Shown here: piece by piece, positions 61,211 through 64,000 of the stretch
Position numbering within the stretch: the stretch's first letter is position 1
How the letters are laid out: every line of letters begins with the position of its first letter
Assembly: GCA_964555645.1 (NCBI GenBank)
Contig: CAZKTA010000008.1
Span: 62,001-126,000 of the forward strand
DNA length: 64,000 bases
Source of the DNA: DTLC01 sp964555645
Lineage (GTDB): Bacteria > Verrucomicrobiota > Verrucomicrobiia > Limisphaerales > DTLC01
Direction: 5' to 3'
Program-made: the position numbers and the translations under genes
The notes under the pieces: generated by a model
Databases searched by the model: none
Told to the model about the DNA's origin: nothing
Seen by the model: only the letters and a program-made list of their open reading frames with translations

Positions 61211-63172
61211 ATGGAACTCAAAAGCCGAATCGGACTAAATGGGCGGCATCTAAATCTTGCCGGGACAGGTATGGGAACGTGTTGTTCGATAATTGCCGGA
61301 TTGGCGCTTGTATTCGGGCTGGCTTTCAGCGGTGTGTGGGGAATGGCTTCAGTTGTATCTGCGGCAGAAGCTGCAAAGCGCAGCACAGACCCACCCACCA
61401 CTAAAGACACACAACTCGAGGCGCGAAGTCCTGGTTCCGCAACTAAACCCGGAGCGGTAAGTAATAATTTAACCCCGCCCCTAGTGTACTCGGTGGAGAA
61501 CACCGGTGCAGACTGTCCACCGCCGCCATTGCTCAACATGGCAGATTTGCCCGTCATCCAGCCGCTGCCAGACCCGTTCATGTGGTCGGCCACAAACCCG
61601 ACCAACTGGGCGTACCCGACTGGGCGCTCCACCAACTTTGCCGATTGGCCATGCCGACGCGCGGAGATAAAGCGCGAAATCGAGCACTACGAAATAGGCC
61701 CTAAGCCCATCGTTGACATGAACAACATTTTCGCCAGTTACTCGGGCACAGGCACGACCGGCACGCTCACGGTGCGCGTGACCAATTACGTGGCCGGCAC
61801 GCCGCGAACACTCACACTAACATGTGCAGTTGCGCTGCCGGCCGGGGCCGGGCCGTTCCCGGCGGTAATCGGGATGAACTCTCCGAGTGGCAGCATCCCA
61901 GAACGAATCTTTTCCAGTCGTAACATTGCGCGAATCACATACAGCCACAACCAAGTGACGACCTACTACCGGCACTCGAATTTGGACCCGTTTTACCAAC
62001 TATATCCGCACCTTAACACAACCAACTCTGGCCAGTACGCTGCATGGGCGTGGGGTGTCAGCCGCATTATTGACGCGTTGTACAAACTTGGTGGTCAACT
62101 CGGCACGGCAACAATCAACCTCGAGCGTATTGCGGTGACCGGGTGCTCGTACGCAGGTAAAATGGCGCTTTTCGCAGGTGCGCTCGACGAACGCATCGCG
62201 CTGACGATCGCGCAGGAGCCAGGCGGTGGCGGTGCAGCAGCCTGGCGTGTGTCAGAGACGTTGGGCAATGTCGAAAAACTTGGCGCGACGGACCGTAATT
62301 GGTTCAAGGATTCAATGTTCGATTTTGCAGGTGCCAACGTGCAGAAACTGCCGCATGACCACCACGAACTGTGCGCGATGGTTTGCCCGCGCGCATTGTT
62401 GGTGCTCGGTAACCCACCGTACGTGTGGCTGGCGGAAGAAGCCGGGTATGTATCCTGCCGCGTTGTGCTTGAGGTTTACAAGACTTTCGGCATCGAAGAC
62501 CGATTCGGATTCAACATTGTTGGCGGGCACAACCACTGCGTGCTCGAAACAACCCAGAGCAATGCCGTGGTCGCGTTTGTCGAGCGGTTCCTGTTGGGTA
62601 ACCCCAACGTAAACACACGGATCAGGTATGCGCCCGACTTCGCAGCCGTGGATTATAGTCGCTGGACCAGATGGTGGGGGACAACGAACCCGATATTTCC
62701 AGGGGCGGCTGATTCATATACACAAACCTTCGAACTCGAGTGTGCCACCGTGGGTACAAACTGGCTCATAGTGGCTGATACAAGTGCGTCAAACGGTAAG
62801 TATTTGACCGTTAGACCCGGCGTGCAAAGCCTCTCGGTAGCACCCACAAATAGTTGGGATTTGGTCATCATCCCATTTGCCGTGACCAACGCCGGCAATT
62901 ATCTCATTGCCGGTCGTGTGTATTGCCCAAATGCAGACGGTGACTCTTTTTGGGTAAAGGTGGACAACGAAAACTGGGTTATGCACAACAGTATCTCGCC
63001 ACAAGGCGCTTGGGCATGGTACAGCTTTGGCACGTACGCGCTCTCTGCGGGAGCACACACTCTTTACATTGGCTACCGCGAAGACGATGCGCTGCTCGAC
63101 AAGATAAGCATCTCGGATCATCCGTTTGCTCCAACCGGCATGGGCGCGCCAGCCGCAACCCTGTGCCCATGA
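61211..63172 (+). CDS. Exported CE15 glucuronoyl-esterase-like protein
   Basis: The 653-residue product has an N-terminal export segment (about residues 21-52), a low-complexity linker, and a CE15 alpha/beta-hydrolase domain at about 105-470. The nucleophile Ser313 is in GCSYAGK, where the usual CE15 motif is GCSRxGK, so the Arg is replaced by Tyr. Acidic residue candidate Glu336 is in AQEPGGGGAAAWR and the catalytic His440 in GGHNHC. CE15 enzymes cut ester bonds between lignin and glucuronoxylan. Residues about 485-650 form a second beta-sandwich like a carbohydrate-binding module (FELECATVGTNWLIVADTSAS). The Arg replacement may change specificity. Confidence 0.85.
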   Translation: MELKSRIGLNGRHLNLAGTGMGTCCSIIAGLALVFGLAFSGVWGMASVVSAAEAAKRSTDPPTTKDTQLEARSPGSATKPGAVSNNLTPPLVYSVENTGADCPPPPLLNMADLPVIQPLPDPFMWSATNPTNWAYPTGRSTNFADWPCRRAEIKREIEHYEIGPKPIVDMNNIFASYSGTGTTGTLTVRVTNYVAGTPRTLTLTCAVALPAGAGPFPAVIGMNSPSGSIPERIFSSRNIARITYSHNQVTTYYRHSNLDPFYQLYPHLNTTNSGQYAAWAWGVSRIIDALYKLGGQLGTATINLERIAVTGCSYAGKMALFAGALDERIALTIAQEPGGGGAAAWRVSETLGNVEKLGATDRNWFKDSMFDFAGANVQKLPHDHHELCAMVCPRALLVLGNPPYVWLAEEAGYVSCRVVLEVYKTFGIEDRFGFNIVGGHNHCVLETTQSNAVVAFVERFLLGNPNVNTRIRYAPDFAAVDYSRWTRWWGTTNPIFPGAADSYTQTFELECATVGTNWLIVADTSASNGKYLTVRPGVQSLSVAPTNSWDLVIIPFAVTNAGNYLIAGRVYCPNADGDSFWVKVDNENWVMHNSISPQGAWAWYSFGTYALSAGAHTLYIGYREDDALLDKISISDHPFAPTGMGAPAATLCP

Positions 63173-63652
63173 TTTTGGTTTCTCCGAACCTCAAGTTTGG
63201 AGCAGTGCCTCGTGGCAAGGCACAGGTTCAACAGCACATAATTGCACATGCATCACGTAGTATGAATGGCATAGGTGTATCCACCTATATGAATGCAGCT
63301 AGAGTTGTGTATAATTCGCCTTGGTTGGCACTTGTGCGGCTGTGTCGCGGGACAAAGCCGCCACAGAGTGTGCCGCGCCAACCTAAGCCTATGTAGCAGC
63401 GGGCTTGGAGCTAATTAACGGTATGGATTTATGACGGGTCAGGAGAGAAGTGTGAGCGGTTACATCCTGGTGTCTGGCCGAAGGCCAAGAGCATGCCAGG
63501 CCGATTATCGTATGGATTTTTCCGGGCTGACAGCCAGGCAGTTCTTCAGTTGGGCCAAATAGCCCATGGTCGGTCGGCTAACGGAAAGAAATCGCCGCAT
63601 GGTTCGGGGGTTGCCATGCGGCGATGGTTTTATGGTGTTTTATGGTAGATTT
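63173..63652. other. Leader region between CE15 and GH43 genes
   Basis: This 480-base gap has no coding frame. The half before the GH43 gene contains GTATGGATTT twice (about 63421 and 63511), several short inverted repeats (TGGCCGAAGGCCA near 63475) and a strong hairpin (63591-63625). It could be a structured untranslated leader; that is inference. Confidence 0.45.
63591..63625 (+). promoter_or_regulatory. Strong hairpin 28 bases before the GH43 gene
   Basis: ATCGCCGCATGG and CCATGCGGCGAT form a perfect 12-base stem around an 11-base loop, followed by GGTTTTATGGTGTTTTATGG. The partial T run and its position make it an attenuator or leader hairpin candidate. Confidence 0.55.
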
Positions 63653-64000
63653 ATGTGGAGTTGGAAACGTTGTATGAGCTGTATCCAAAACAACGGAGTC
63701 AAACGCGGTCTGATTCTGCTAACGACACTGGCGGCCGGTTTTTGTGCCTTTGCTGATTATCCGGTTGTGTCGCACAGGTATGCGGCTGACCCATCGGCAA
63801 TCGAGTACAACGGCCGGCTCTATGTTTATTGCTCGCACGACGAGGAGAACTGGACCAACAGTTATAACATGACCTCGATCGTGTGTTTTTCGACCGACGA
63901 TCTAAAGAATTGGACGGACCACGGTGTGGTGTTTAGCGCGCCAAGCAATACGACTTGGGCCGGACTAGCCTGGGCACCGTCGGTGATCTACAAGGACAGT
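63653..64000 (+). CDS. Glycosyl hydrolase family 43-type enzyme, N-terminal part
   Basis: The frame is open from ATG 63653 to the window end, 116 codons, and continues outside. A signal peptide (GLILLTTLAAGFCAFA) precedes the first strand of a five-bladed propeller: HRYAADPSAIEYNGRLYVYC, with Asp in ADPSAI as the expected general base of GH43. SIVCFSTDDLKNWTDHGVVF and WAGLAWAPSVIYKD are the usual following blades. GH43 enzymes include arabinofuranosidases and xylosidases. The other catalytic acids lie beyond the window. A second ATG at 63674 is an alternative start. The CE15-SGNH pair just upstream fits hemicellulose breakdown. Confidence 0.85.
   Translation, partial: MWSWKRCMSCIQNNGVKRGLILLTTLAAGFCAFADYPVVSHRYAADPSAIEYNGRLYVYCSHDEENWTNSYNMTSIVCFSTDDLKNWTDHGVVFSAPSNTTWAGLAWAPSVIYKDS

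Noticed and set aside
1..64000. CRISPR arrays, prophage, insertion sequences, rRNA operons
   Set aside because: I found no regular direct repeats with spacers, no transposase or phage structural genes, and no rRNA sequence.

Overview
The window looks like a piece of a Verrucomicrobiota genome, probably a draft or metagenome-assembled one from the Pedosphaera/Limisphaera side of the phylum. The signs are a prepilin-type protein with the LIELLVVIAIIAILAALLLPVL leader region split here by its usual phylum-specific K(E)KA continuation, a giant protein made of autotransporter-associated beta-strand repeats, a XylR-like AraC regulator, secreted proteins ending in F(F/Y)R(L/V), a squalene-hopene cyclase, and many secreted carbohydrate-active enzymes. 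The taxonomic placement is an inference from gene content. A 100-base run of N (12518-12617) is flanked by the same 55 bases on both sides, which points to an unmerged contig overlap and not to a real gap.

Layout, left to right. 1-7.2 kb: a truncated GH26 mannanase, a secreted PPC/DUF296 protein, then purA, uppS, an ATP-cone/P-loop kinase fusion and an LD-carboxypeptidase on the plus strand, facing endonuclease III. 7.2-12.4 kb: a long EF-hand/membrane protein of unknown function, a multiply broken lipoprotein gene and a DUF11-repeat surface protein. 13-20.7 kb: lysine 2,3-aminomutase, two exported or membrane-anchored unknowns, a LON-domain/DUF1844 pair, a parvulin-type foldase and serA. 20.7-22.65 kb is almost gene-free and rich in decayed repeats, followed by tRNA-Thr(CGT), a Sel1-repeat protein, tRNA-Val(TAC), an EIIA-type PTS protein and trmL.

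25.3-33 kb: the 1510-residue beta-repeat protein, a CBM9-like/PKD protein and a GH28 polygalacturonase-type enzyme, then cytidine deaminase and WrbA. 34.7-37.7 kb: an AAA/DUF4143 ATPase split by one frameshift, truA and ruvX. 38.0-43.0 kb: a complete hoxEFUYH operon for an NAD-linked bidirectional [NiFe] hydrogenase, with an AT-rich perfect palindrome about 46 bases before hoxE; no maturation genes are in the window. 43-50 kb: a deoxyhypusine-synthase-like unknown, a XylR-type regulator, an unknown, proC, a family 4 uracil-DNA glycosylase, an exported SagB-type nitroreductase and a YqaA-type membrane protein. 50-54.6 kb: a prepilin-type pseudogene, an NCS1 permease and squalene-hopene cyclase.

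54.6-64 kb: a repeat-dense gap carrying an array of palindromic units, a secreted unknown with an excellent terminator, a prepilin-like protein, then an exported SGNH esterase, a CE15 glucuronoyl-esterase-like protein and a truncated GH43 enzyme. Together GH26, GH28, SGNH esterase, CE15 and GH43 suggest an organism that breaks down plant hemicellulose and pectin, with the Hox hydrogenase able to dispose of or recover reducing power from sugar fermentation. The clearest unexplained signal is the family of palindromic repeats at 7.4, 22.2 and 55 kb whose stems change sequence while remaining complementary.
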